DNA of 64,000 nucleotides from Astropecten irregularis (lineage: Eukaryota > Echinodermata > Asteroidea > Paxillosida > Astropectinidae), in assembly GCA_963971285.1 (NCBI GenBank), contig OZ020252.1:15413662-15477661 (forward strand), written 5' to 3'. Both the position numbers and the translations under genes were made by a program. The notes beneath the pieces are model-generated. The model made no database searches. It was not told where the DNA came from and saw only the letters and a list, made by a program, of their open reading frames with translations. This document shows positions 14,801-29,800 of the stretch, in pieces (the stretch's first letter is position 1; every line of letters begins with the position of its first letter).

Positions 14801-17800
14801 ATAGCTACAGCTGTGCATGTGTTGCTGGATACACAGGGATCAACTGTGAAACAAGTCAGTACATTTCAAATATATTTTTCATTTTATGCGAAAAGTTATG
14901 CTCCTTAGTCTTTGACCCCTTGGGATTAATGTATATGGAGAAATATTTGATTGTTTTCATTTTCTTTTGATCTTTAGACATTGATGAATGTCAGCCTGAC
15001 CCTTGTGAGAATGGAGGAATATGTACAGATGGTATAGATAGCTACAGCTGTGCATGTGTTGCTGGATACACAGGGATCAACTGTGAAACAGGTCAGTACA
15101 TTTCAAATATATTTTTCATTTTATGCGAAAAGTTATGCTCCTTAGTCTTTGACAACTTGGGATTAATGTCTATGGAGAAATATTTGATTGTTTTCATTTT
15201 CTTTTGATCTTTAGACATTGATGAATGTCAGCCTGACCCTTGTGAGAATGGAGGAATATGTACAGATGGTATAAATAGCTACAGCTGTGCATGTGTTGCT
15301 GGATACACAGGGATCAACTGTGAAACAAGTCAGTACATTTCAAATATATTTTACATTTTATGGGGAAAGTTATGCTCCTTAGTCTTTGACCCCTTGGGAT
15401 TAATGTCTATGGAGAAATATTTGATTGTTTTCATTTTCTTTTGATCTTTAGACATTGATGAATGTCAGCCTGACCCTTGTGAGAACGGAGGAATATGTAC
15501 AGATGGTATAAATAGCTACAGCTGTGCATGTGTTGCTGGATACACAGGGATCAACTGTGAAACAAGTCAGTACATTTCAAATATATTTTTCATTTTATGG
15601 GAAAAGTTATGCTCCTTAGTCTTTGACCCCTTGGGATTAATGTCTATGGAGAAATATTTGATTGTCTTCATTTTCTTTTGATCTTTAGACATTGATGAAT
15701 GTCAGCCTTACCCTTGTGAGAATGGAGGAATATGTACAGATGGTATAGATAGCTACAGCTGTGCATGTGTTGCTGGATACACAGGGATCAACTGTGAAAC
15801 AGGTCAGTACATTTCAAATATATTTTTCATTTTATGCGGAAAGTTATGCTCCTTAGTCTTTGACCCCTTGGAATTAATGTATATGGAGAAATATTTGACT
15901 GTTTTCATTTTCTTTTGATCTTTAGACATTGATGAATGTCAGCCTGACCCTTGTGAGAATGGAGGAATATGTACAGATGGTATAGATAGCTACAGCTGTG
16001 CATGTGTTGCTGGATACACAGGGATAAACTGTGAAACAGGTCAGTACATTTCAAATATATTTTTCATTTTATGCGGAAAGTTATGCTCCTTAGTCTTTGA
16101 CCCCTTGGGATTAATGTCTATGGAGAAATATTTGATTGTTTTCATTTTCTTTTGATCTTTAGACATTGATGAATGTCAGCCTGACCCTTGTGAGAATGGA
16201 GGAATATGTACAGATGGTATAGATAGCTACAGCTGTGCATGTGTTGCTGGATACACAGGGATCAACTGTGAAACAGGTCAGTACATTTCAAATATTTTTC
16301 ATTTTATGCGGAAAGTTATGCTCCTTAGTCTTTGACAACTTGGGATTAATGTCTATGGAGAAATATTTGATTGTTTTCATTTTCTTTTGATCTTTAGACA
16401 TTGATGAATGTCAGCCTGACCCTTGTGAGAATGGAGGAATATGTACAGATGGTATAAATAGCTACAGCTGTGCATGTGTTGCTGGATACACAGGGATCAA
16501 CTGTGAAACAAGTCAGTACATTTCAAATATATTTTTCATTTTATGGGGAAAGTTATGCTCCTTAGTCTTTGACCCCTTGGAATTAATGTCTATGGAGAAA
16601 TATTTGATTGTTTTCATTTTCTTTTGATCTTTAGACATTGATGAATGTCAGCCTTACCCTTGTGAGAATGGAGGAATATGTACAGATGGTATAGATAGCT
16701 ACAGCTGTGCATGTGTTGCTGGATACACAGGGATCAACTGTGAAACAAGTCAGTACATTTCAAATATATTTTTCATTTTATGCTGAAAGTTATCCTCCTT
16801 AGTCTTTATGGAGAAATATTTGATTGTTTTCATTTTCGTTTGATCTTTAGACATTGATGAATGTCAGCCTGACCCTTGTGAGAATGGAGGAATATGTACA
16901 GATGGTATAGATAGCTACAGCTGTGCATGTGTTGCTGGATACACAGGGATCAACTGTGAAACAAGTCAGTACATTTGAAATATATTTTTCATTTTATGCG
17001 GAAAGTTATGCTCCTTAGTCTTTTTCCCCTTGGGATTAATGTCTATGGAGAAATATTTGATTGTTTTCATTTTCTTTTGATCATTAGACATTGATGAATG
17101 TCAGCCTGACCCTTGTGAGAATGGAGGAATATGTACAGATGGTATAGATAGCTACAGCTGTGCATGTGTTGCTGGATACACAGGGATAAACTGTGAAACA
17201 GGTCAGTACATTTCAAATATATTTTTCATTTTATGCGGAAAGTTATGCTCCTTAGTCTTTGACAACTTGGGATTAATGTCTATGGAGAAATATTTGATTG
17301 TTTTCATTTTCTTTTGATCTTAAGACATTGATGAATGTCAGCCTGACCCTTGTGAGAATGGAGGAATATGTACAGATGGTATAAATAGCTACAGCTGTGC
17401 ATGTGTTGCTGGATACACAGGGATCAACTGTGAAACAAGTCAGTACATTTCAAATATATTTTTCATTTTATGCGGAAAGTTATCCTCCTTAGTCTTTATG
17501 GAGAAATATTTGATTGTTTTCATTTTCGTTTGATCTTTAGACATTGATGAATGTCAGCCTGACCCTTGTGAGAATGGAGGAATATGTACAGATGGTATAG
17601 ATAGCTACAGCTGTGCATGTGTTGCTGGATACACAGGGATCAACTGTGAAACAAGTCAGTACATTTCAAATATATTTTTCATTTTATGCGGAAAGTTATG
17701 CTCCTTATAGTCTTTGACCCCTTGGGATTAATGTCTATGGAGAAATATTTGATTGTTTTCATTTTCTTTTGATCTTTAGACATTGATGAATGTCAGCCTG

Positions 17801-20800
17801 ACCCTTGTGAGAATGGAGGAATATGTACAGATGGTATAGATAGCTACAGCTGTGCATGTGTTGCTGGATACACAGGGATCAACTGTGAAACAAGTCAGTA
17901 CATTTCAAATATATTTTTCATTTTATGCGGAAAGTTATGCTCCTTATAGTCTTTGACCCCTTGGGATTAATGTCTATGGAGAAATATTTGATTGTTTTCA
18001 TTTTCTTTTGATCTTTAGACATTGATGAATGTCAGCCTGACCCTTGTGAGAATGGAGGAATATGTACAGATGGTATAGATAGCTACAGCTGTGCATGTGT
18101 TGCTGGATACACAGGGATCAACTGTGAAACAAGTCAGTACATTTCAAATTTATTTTTCATTTTATGCGGAAGGTTATGCTCCTTAGTCTTTGACCCCTTG
18201 GGATTAATGTCTATGGAGAAATATTTGATTGTTTTCATTTTCTTTTGATCTTTAGACATTGATGAATGTCAGCCTGACCCTTGTGAGAATGGAGGAATAT
18301 GTACAGATGGTATAGATAGCTACAGCTGTGCATGTGTTGCTGGATACACAGGGATCAACTGTGAAACAAGTCAGTACATTTCAAATATATTTTTCATTTT
18401 ATGGGGAAAGTTATGCTCCTTTGTCTTTGACCCCTTGGGATTTATGTCTATGGAGAAATATTTGATTGTTTTCATTTTCTTTTGATCTTTAGACATTGAT
18501 GAATGTCAGCCTGACCCTTGTGAGAATGGAGGAATATGTACAGATGGTATACATAGCTACAGCTGTGCATGTGTTGCTGGATACACAGGGATCAACTGTG
18601 AAACAGGTCAGTACATTTCAAATATATTTTTCATTTTATGGGGAAAGTTATGCTCCTTAGTCTTTGACCCCTTGGGATTAATGTCTATGGAGAAATATTT
18701 GATTGTTTTCATTTTCTTTTGATCTTTAGACATTGATGAATGTCAGCCTGACCCTTGTGAGAATGGAGGAATATGTACAGATGGTATAGATAGCTACAGC
18801 TGTGCATGTGTTGCTGGATACACAGGGATCAACTGTGAAACAGGTCAGTACATTTCAAATATATTTTTCATTTTATGCGAAAAGTTATGCTCCTTAGTCT
18901 TTGACAACTTGGGATTAATGTCTATGGAGAAATATTTGATTGTTTTCATTTTCTTTTGATCTTTAGACATTGATGAATGTCAGCCTGACCCTTGTGAGAA
19001 TGGAGGAATATGTACAGATGGTATAGATAGCTACAGCTGTGCATGTGTTGCTGGATACACAGGGATAAACTGTGAAACAAGTCAGTACATTTCAAATATA
19101 TTTTTCATTTTATGCGGAAAGTTATGCTCCTTAGTCTTTGACCCCTTGGGATTAATGTCTATGGAGAAATATTTGATTGTTTTCATTTTCTTTTGATCTT
19201 TAGACATTGATGAATGTCAGCCTGACCCTTGTGAGAATGGAGGAATATGTACAGATGGTATTAATAGCTACAGCTGTGCATGTGTTGCTGGATACACAGG
19301 GATCAACTGTGAAACAAGTCAGTACATTTCAAATATATTTTTCATTTTATGCGGAAAGTTATCCTCCTTAGTCTTTATGGAGAAATATTTGATTGTTTTC
19401 ATTTTCGTTTGATCTTTAGACATTGATGAATGTCAGCCTGACCCTTGTGAGAATGGAGGAATATGTACAGATGGTATAGATAGCTACAGCTGTGCATGTG
19501 TTGCTGGATACACAGGGATCAACTGTGAAACAAGTCAGTACATTTCAAATATATTTTTCATTTTATGCGGAAAGTTATGCTCCTTAGTCTTTGACCCCTT
19601 GGGATTAATGTCTATGGAGAAATATTTGATTGTTTTCATTTTCTTTTGATCATTAGACATTGATGAATGTCAGCCTGACCCTTGTGAGAATGGAGGAATA
19701 TGTACAGATGGTATAAATAGCTACAGCTGTGCATGTGTTGCTGGATACACAGGGATCAACTGTGAAACAAGTCAGTACATTTCAAATATATTTTTCATTT
19801 TATGCGGAAAGTTATGCTCCTTAGTCTTTATGGAGAAATATTTGATTGTTTTCATTTTCGTTTGATCTTTAGACATTGATGAATGTCAGCCTGACCCTTG
19901 TGAGAATGGAGGAATATGTACAGATGGTATAGATAGCTACAGCTGTGCATGTGTTGCTGGATACACAGGGATCAACTGTGAAACAAGTCAGTACATTTCA
20001 AATATATTTTTCATTTTATGCGGAAAGTTATGCTCCTTAGTCTTTGACCCCTTGGGATTAATGTCTATGGAGAAATATTTGATTGTTTTCATTTTCTTTT
20101 GATCTTTAGACATTGATGAATGTCAGCCTGACCCTTGTGAGAATGGAGGAATATGTACAGATGGTATAGATAGCTACAGCTGTGCATGTGTTGCTGGATA
20201 CACAGGGATCAACTGTGAAACAAGTCAGTACATTTCAAATATATTTTTCATTTTATGCGGAAGGTTATGCTCCTTAGTCTTTGACCCCTTGGGATTAATG
20301 TCTATGGAGAAATATTTGATTGTTTTCATTTTCTTTTGATCTTTAGAAATTGATGAATGTCAGCCTGACCCTTGTGAGAATGGAGGAATATGTACAGATG
20401 GTATAGATAGCTACAGCTGTGCATGTGTTGCTGGATACACAGGGATCAACTGTGAAACAAGTCAGTACATTTCAAATATATTTTTCATTTTATGGGGAAA
20501 GTTATGCTCCTTTGTCTTTGACCCCTTGGGATTAAAGTCTATGGAGAAATATTTGATTGTTTTCATTTTCTTTTGATCTTTAGACATTGATGAATGTCAG
20601 CCTGACCCTTGTGAGAATGGAGGAATATGTACAGATGGTATACATAGCTACAGCTGTGCATGTGTTGCTGGATACACAGGGATCAACTGTGAAACAAGTC
20701 AGTACATTTCAAATATATTTTTCATTTTATGCGGAAAGTTATGCTCCTTAGTCTTTGACCCCTTGGAATTAATGTCTATGGAGAAATATTTGACTGTTTT

Positions 20801-23800
20801 CATTTTCTTTTGATCTTTAGACATTGATGAATGTCAGCCTGACCCTTGTGAGAATGGAGGAATATGTACAGATGGTATACATAGCTACAGCTGTGCATGT
20901 GTTGCTGGATACACAGGGATCAACTGTGAAACAAGTCAGTACATTTCAAATATATTTTTCATTTTATATGGAAAGTTATGCTTCTTAGTCTTTGACCCCT
21001 TGGAATTAATTTCTATGGAGAAATATTTGATTGTTTTCATTTTCTTTTGATCATTAGACATTGATGAATGTCAGCCTGACCCTTGTGAGAATGGAGGAAT
21101 ATGTACAGATGGTATAGATAGCTACAGCTGTGCATGTGTTGCTGGATACACAGGGATCAACTGTGAAACAGGTCAGTACATTTCAAATATATTTTTCATT
21201 TTATGGGGAAAGTTATGCTCCTTAGTCTTTGACCCCTTGGGATTAATGTCTATGGAGAAATATTTGATTGTCTTCATTTTCTTTTGATCTTTAGACATTG
21301 ATGAATGTCAGCCTGACCCTTGTGAGAATGGAGGAATATGTACAGATGGTATAGATAGCTACAGCTGTGCATGTGTTGCTGGATACACAGGGATCAACTG
21401 TGAAACAAGTCAGTACATTTCAAATATATTTTTCATTTTATGCGGAAAGTTATGCTCCTTAGTCTTTGACCCCTTGGAATTAATGTATATGGAGAAATAT
21501 TTAACTGTTTTCATTTTCTTTTGATCTTTAGACATTGATGAATGTCAGCCTGACCCTTGTGAGAATGGAGGAATATGTACAGATGGTATAGATAGCTACA
21601 GCTGTGCATGTGTTGCTGGATACACAGGGATAAACTGTGAAACAGGTCAGTACATTTCAAATATATTTTTCATTTTATGCGGAAAGTTATGCTCCTTAGT
21701 CTTTGACCCCTTGGGATTAATGTCTATGGAGAAATATTTGATTGTTTTCATTTTCTTTTGATCTTTAGACATTGATGAATGTCAGCCTGACCCTTGTGAG
21801 AATGGAGGAATATGTACAGATGGTATAAATAGCTACAGCTGTGCATGTGTTGCTGGATACACAGGGATCAACTGTGAAACAAGTCAGTACATTTCAAATA
21901 TATTTTTCATTTTATGCGGAAAGTTATGCTCCTTAGTCTTTATGGAGAAATATTTGATTGTTTTCATTTTCGTTTGATCTTTAGACATTGATGAATGTCA
22001 GCCTGACCCTTGTGAGAATGGAGGAATATGTACAGATGGTATAGATAGCTACAGCTGTGCATGTGTTGCTGGATACACAGGGATCAACTGTGAAACAAGT
22101 CAGTACATTTCAAATATATTTTTTCATTTTATGCGGAAAGTTATGCTCCTTAGTCTTTGACCCCTTGGGATTAATGTCTATGGAGAAATATTTGATTGTT
22201 TTCATTTTCTTTTGATCTTTAGACATTGATGAATGTCAGCCTGACCCTTGTGAGAATGGAGGAATATGTACAGATGGTATAGATAGCTACAGCTGTGCAT
22301 GTGTTGCTGGATACACAGGGATCAACTGTGAAACAGGTCAGTACATTTCAAATATATTTTTCATTTTATGGGGAAAGTTATGCTCCTTAGTCTTTGACCC
22401 CTTGGGATTAATGTCTATGGAGAAATATTTGAATGTTTTCATTTTCTTTTGATCTTTAGACATTGATGAATGTCAGCCTGACCCTTGTGAGAATGGAGGA
22501 ATATGTACAGATGGTATAAATAGCTACAGCTGTGCATGTGTTGCTGGATACACAGGGATCAACTGTGAAACAAGTCAGTACATTTCAAATATATTTTTCA
22601 TTTTATGCGAAAAGTTATGCTCCTTAGTCTTTGACCCCTTGGGATTAATGTATATGGAGAAATATTTGATTGTTTTCATTTTCTTTTGATCTTTAGACAT
22701 TGATGAATGTCAGCCTGACCCTTGTGAGAATGGAGGAATATGTACAGATGGTATAGATAGCTACAGCTGTGCATGTGTTGCTGGATACACAGGGATCAAC
22801 TGTGAAACAGGTCAGTACATTTCAAATATATTTTTCATTTTATGCGAAAAGTTATGCTCCTTAGTCTTTGACAACTTGGGATTAATGTCTATGGAGAAAT
22901 ATTTGATTGTTTTCATTTTCTTTTGATCTTTAGACATTGATGAATGTCAGCCTGACCCTTGTGAGAATGGAGGAATATGTACAGATGGTATAAATAGCTA
23001 CAGCTGTGCATGTGTTGCTGGATACACAGGGATCAACTGTGAAACAAGTCAGTACATTTCAAATATATTTTACATTTTATGGGGAAAGTTATGCTCCTTA
23101 GTCTTTGACCCCTTGGGATTAATGTCTATGGAGAAATATTTGATTGTTTTCATTTTCTTTTGATCTTTAGACATTGATGAATGTCAGCCTGACCCTTGTG
23201 AGAACGGAGGAATATGTACAGATGGTATAAATAGCTACAGCTGTGCATGTGTTGCTGGATACACAGGGATCAACTGTGAAACAAGTCAGTACATTTCAAA
23301 TATATTTTTCATTTTATGGGAAAAGTTATGCTCCTTAGTCTTTGACCCCTTGGGATTAATGTCTATGGAGAAATATTTGATTGTCTTCATTTTCTTTTGA
23401 TCTTTAGACATTGATGAATGTCAGCCTTACCCTTGTGAGAATGGAGGAATATGTACAGATGGTATAGATAGCTACAGCTGTGCATGTGTTGCTGGATACA
23501 CAGGGATCAACTGTGAAACAGGTCAGTACATTTCAAATATATTTTTCATTTTATGCGGAAAGTTATGCTCCTTAGTCTTTGACCCCTTGGAATTAATGTA
23601 TATGGAGAAATATTTGACTGTTTTCATTTTCTTTTGATCTTTAGACATTGATGAATGTCAGCCTGACCCTTGTGAGAATGGAGGAATATGTACAGATGGT
23701 ATAGATAGCTACAGCTGTGCATGTGTTGCTGGATACACAGGGATAAACTGTGAAACAGGTCAGTACATTTCAAATATATTTTTCATTTTATGCGGAAAGT

Positions 23801-26800
23801 TATGCTCCTTAGTCTTTGACCCCTTGGGATTAATGTCTATGGAGAAATATTTGATTGTTTTCATTTTCTTTTGATCTTTAGACATTGATGAATGTCAGCC
23901 TGACCCTTGTGAGAATGGAGGAATATGTACAGATGGTATAGATAGCTACAGCTGTGCATGTGTTGCTGGATACACAGGGATCAACTGTGAAACAGGTCAG
24001 TACATTTCAAATATTTTTCATTTTATGCGGAAAGTTATGCTCCTTAGTCTTTGACAACTTGGGATTAATGTCTATGGAGAAATATTTGATTGTTTTCATT
24101 TTCTTTTGATCTTTAGACATTGATGAATGTCAGCCTGACCCTTGTGAGAATGGAGGAATATGTACAGATGGTATAAATAGCTACAGCTGTGCATGTGTTG
24201 CTGGATACACAGGGATCAACTGTGAAACAAGTCAGTACATTTCAAATATATTTTTCATTTTATGGGGAAAGTTATGCTCCTTAGTCTTTGACCCCTTGGA
24301 ATTAATGTCTATGGAGAAATATTTGATTGTTTTCATTTTCTTTTGATCTTTAGACATTGATGAATGTCAGCCTTACCCTTGTGAGAATGGAGGAATATGT
24401 ACAGATGGTATAGATAGCTACAGCTGTGCATGTGTTGCTGGATACACAGGGATCAACTGTGAAACAAGTCAGTACATTTCAAATATATTTTTCATTTTAT
24501 GCTGAAAGTTATCCTCCTTAGTCTTTATGGAGAAATATTTGATTGTTTTCATTTTCGTTTGATCTTTAGACATTGATGAATGTCAGCCTGACCCTTGTGA
24601 GAATGGAGGAATATGTACAGATGGTATAGATAGCTACAGCTGTGCATGTGTTGCTGGATACACAGGGATCAACTGTGAAACAAGTCAGTACATTTGAAAT
24701 ATATTTTTCATTTTATGCGGAAAGTTATGCTCCTTAGTCTTTTTCCCCTTGGGATTAATGTCTATGGAGAAATATTTGATTGTTTTCATTTTCTTTTGAT
24801 CATTAGACATTGATGAATGTCAGCCTGACCCTTGTGAGAATGGAGGAATATGTACAGATGGTATAGATAGCTACAGCTGTGCATGTGTTGCTGGATACAC
24901 AGGGATAAACTGTGAAACAGGTCAGTACATTTCAAATATATTTTTCATTTTATGCGGAAAGTTATGCTCCTTAGTCTTTGACAACTTGGGATTAATGTCT
25001 ATGGAGAAATATTTGATTGTTTTCATTTTCTTTTGATCTTAAGACATTGATGAATGTCAGCCTGACCCTTGTGAGAATGGAGGAATATGTACAGATGGTA
25101 TAAATAGCTACAGCTGTGCATGTGTTGCTGGATACACAGGGATCAACTGTGAAACAAGTCAGTACATTTCAAATATATTTTTCATTTTATGCGGAAAGTT
25201 ATCCTCCTTAGTCTTTATGGAGAAATATTTGATTGTTTTCATTTTCGTTTGATCTTTAGACATTGATGAATGTCAGCCTGACCCTTGTGAGAATGGAGGA
25301 ATATGTACAGATGGTATAGATAGCTACAGCTGTGCATGTGTTGCTGGATACACAGGGATCAACTGTGAAACAAGTCAGTACATTTCAAATATATTTTTCA
25401 TTTTATGCGGAAAGTTATGCTCCTTATAGTCTTTGACCCCTTGGGATTAATGTCTATGGAGAAATATTTGATTGTTTTCATTTTCTTTTGATCTTTAGAC
25501 ATTGATGAATGTCAGCCTGACCCTTGTGAGAATGGAGGAATATGTACAGATGGTATAGATAGCTACAGCTGTGCATGTGTTGCTGGATACACAGGGATCA
25601 ACTGTGAAACAAGTCAGTACATTTCAAATATATTTTTCATTTTATGCGGAAAGTTATGCTCCTTATAGTCTTTGACCCCTTGGGATTAATGTCTATGGAG
25701 AAATATTTGATTGTTTTCATTTTCTTTTGATCTTTAGACATTGATGAATGTCAGCCTGACCCTTGTGAGAATGGAGGAATATGTACAGATGGTATAGATA
25801 GCTACAGCTGTGCATGTGTTGCTGGATACACAGGGATCAACTGTGAAACAAGTCAGTACATTTCAAATTTATTTTTCATTTTATGCGGAAGGTTATGCTC
25901 CTTAGTCTTTGACCCCTTGGGATTAATGTCTATGGAGAAATATTTGATTGTTTTCATTTTCTTTTGATCTTTAGACATTGATGAATGTCAGCCTGACCCT
26001 TGTGAGAATGGAGGAATATGTACAGATGGTATAGATAGCTACAGCTGTGCATGTGTTGCTGGATACACAGGGATCAACTGTGAAACAAGTCAGTACATTT
26101 CAAATATATTTTTCATTTTATGGGGAAAGTTATGCTCCTTTGTCTTTGACCCCTTGGGATTTATGTCTATGGAGAAATATTTGATTGTTTTCATTTTCTT
26201 TTGATCTTTAGACATTGATGAATGTCAGCCTGACCCTTGTGAGAATGGAGGAATATGTACAGATGGTATACATAGCTACAGCTGTGCATGTGTTGCTGGA
26301 TACACAGGGATCAACTGTGAAACAGGTCAGTACATTTCAAATATATTTTTCATTTTATGGGGAAAGTTATGCTCCTTAGTCTTTGACCCCTTGGGATTAA
26401 TGTCTATGGAGAAATATTTGATTGTTTTCATTTTCTTTTGATCTTTAGACATTGATGAATGTCAGCCTGACCCTTGTGAGAATGGAGGAATATGTACAGA
26501 TGGTATAGATAGCTACAGCTGTGCATGTGTTGCTGGATACACAGGGATCAACTGTGAAACAGGTCAGTACATTTCAAATATATTTTTCATTTTATGCGAA
26601 AAGTTATGCTCCTTAGTCTTTGACAACTTGGGATTAATGTCTATGGAGAAATATTTGATTGTTTTCATTTTCTTTTGATCTTTAGACATTGATGAATGTC
26701 AGCCTGACCCTTGTGAGAATGGAGGAATATGTACAGATGGTATAGATAGCTACAGCTGTGCATGTGTTGCTGGATACACAGGGATAAACTGTGAAACAAG

Positions 26801-29800
26801 TCAGTACATTTCAAATATATTTTTCATTTTATGCGGAAAGTTATGCTCCTTAGTCTTTGACCCCTTGGGATTAATGTCTATGGAGAAATATTTGATTGTT
26901 TTCATTTTCTTTTGATCTTTAGACATTGATGAATGTCAGCCTGACCCTTGTGAGAATGGAGGAATATGTACAGATGGTATTAATAGCTACAGCTGTGCAT
27001 GTGTTGCTGGATACACAGGGATCAACTGTGAAACAAGTCAGTACATTTCAAATATATTTTTCATTTTATGCGGAAAGTTATCCTCCTTAGTCTTTATGGA
27101 GAAATATTTGATTGTTTTCATTTTCGTTTGATCTTTAGACATTGATGAATGTCAGCCTGACCCTTGTGAGAATGGAGGAATATGTACAGATGGTATAGAT
27201 AGCTACAGCTGTGCATGTGTTGCTGGATACACAGGGATCAACTGTGAAACAAGTCAGTACATTTCAAATATATTTTTCATTTTATGCGGAAAGTTATGCT
27301 CCTTAGTCTTTGACCCCTTGGGATTAATGTCTATGGAGAAATATTTGATTGTTTTCATTTTCTTTTGATCATTAGACATTGATGAATGTCAGCCTGACCC
27401 TTGTGAGAATGGAGGAATATGTACAGATGGTATAAATAGCTACAGCTGTGCATGTGTTGCTGGATACACAGGGATCAACTGTGAAACAAGTCAGTACATT
27501 TCAAATATATTTTTCATTTTATGCGGAAAGTTATGCTCCTTAGTCTTTATGGAGAAATATTTGATTGTTTTCATTTTCGTTTGATCTTTAGACATTGATG
27601 AATGTCAGCCTGACCCTTGTGAGAATGGAGGAATATGTACAGATGGTATAGATAGCTACAGCTGTGCATGTGTTGCTGGATACACAGGGATCAACTGTGA
27701 AACAAGTCAGTACATTTCAAATATATTTTTCATTTTATGCGGAAAGTTATGCTCCTTAGTCTTTGACCCCTTGGGATTAATGTCTATGGAGAAATATTTG
27801 ATTGTTTTCATTTTCTTTTGATCTTTAGACATTGATGAATGTCAGCCTGACCCTTGTGAGAATGGAGGAATATGTACAGATGGTATAGATAGCTACAGCT
27901 GTGCATGTGTTGCTGGATACACAGGGATCAACTGTGAAACAAGTCAGTACATTTCAAATATATTTTTCATTTTATGCGGAAGGTTATGCTCCTTAGTCTT
28001 TGACCCCTTGGGATTAATGTCTATGGAGAAATATTTGATTGTTTTCATTTTCTTTTGATCTTTAGAAATTGATGAATGTCAGCCTGACCCTTGTGAGAAT
28101 GGAGGAATATGTACAGATGGTATAGATAGCTACAGCTGTGCATGTGTTGCTGGATACACAGGGATCAACTGTGAAACAAGTCAGTACATTTCAAATATAT
28201 TTTTCATTTTATGGGGAAAGTTATGCTCCTTTGTCTTTGACCCCTTGGGATTAAAGTCTATGGAGAAATATTTGATTGTTTTCATTTTCTTTTGATCTTT
28301 AGACATTGATGAATGTCAGCCTGACCCTTGTGAGAATGGAGGAATATGTACAGATGGTATACATAGCTACAGCTGTGCATGTGTTGCTGGATACACAGGG
28401 ATCAACTGTGAAACAAGTCAGTACATTTCAAATATATTTTTCATTTTATGCGGAAAGTTATGCTCCTTAGTCTTTGACCCCTTGGAATTAATGTCTATGG
28501 AGAAATATTTGACTGTTTTCATTTTCTTTTGATCTTTAGACATTGATGAATGTCAGCCTGACCCTTGTGAGAATGGAGGAATATGTACAGATGGTATACA
28601 TAGCTACAGCTGTGCATGTGTTGCTGGATACACAGGGATCAACTGTGAAACAAGTCAGTACATTTCAAATATATTTTTCATTTTATATGGAAAGTTATGC
28701 TTCTTAGTCTTTGACCCCTTGGAATTAATTTCTATGGAGAAATATTTGATTGTTTTCATTTTCTTTTGATCATTAGACATTGATGAATGTCAGCCTGACC
28801 CTTGTGAGAATGGAGGAATATGTACAGATGGTATAGATAGCTACAGCTGTGCATGTGTTGCTGGATACACAGGGATCAACTGTGAAACAGGTCAGTACAT
28901 TTCAAATATATTTTTCATTTTATGGGGAAAGTTATGCTCCTTAGTCTTTGACCCCTTGGGATTAATGTCTATGGAGAAATATTTGATTGTCTTCATTTTC
29001 TTTTGATCTTTAGACATTGATGAATGTCAGCCTGACCCTTGTGAGAATGGAGGAATATGTACAGATGGTATAGATAGCTACAGCTGTGCATGTGTTGCTG
29101 GATACACAGGGATCAACTGTGAAACAGGTCAGTACATTTCAAATATATTTTCCATTTTATGCGGAAAGTTATGCTCCTTAGTCTTTGACCCCTTGGGATT
29201 AATATTTATGGAGAAATATTTGATTGTTTTCATTTTCTTTTGATCTTTAGACATTGATGAATGTCAGCCTGACCCTTGTGAGAATGGAGGAATATGTACA
29301 GATGGTATACATAGCTACAGCTGTGCATGTGTTGCTGGATACACAGGGATCAACTGTGAAACAAGTCAGTACATTTCAAATATATTTTTCATTTTATGGG
29401 GAAAGTTAAGCTCCTTAGTCTTTGACCCCTTGGAATTAATGTCTATGGATAAATATTTGATTGTTTTCATTTTCCTTTGATCTTTAGACTTTGATGAATG
29501 TCAGCCTGACCCTTGTGAGAATGGAGGAATATGTACAGATGGTATAGATAGCTACAGCTGTGCATGTGTTGCTGGATACACAGGGATCAACTGTGAAACA
29601 AGTCAGTACATTTCAAATATATTTTTCATTTTATATGGACAGTTATGCTTCTTAGTCTTTGACCCCTTGGGATTAATGTCTATGGATAAATATTTGATTG
29701 TTTTCATTTTCTTTTGATCTTTAGACTTTGATGAATGTCAGCCTGACCCTTGTGAGAATGGAGGAATATGTACAGATGGTATAGATAGCTACAATTGTAC

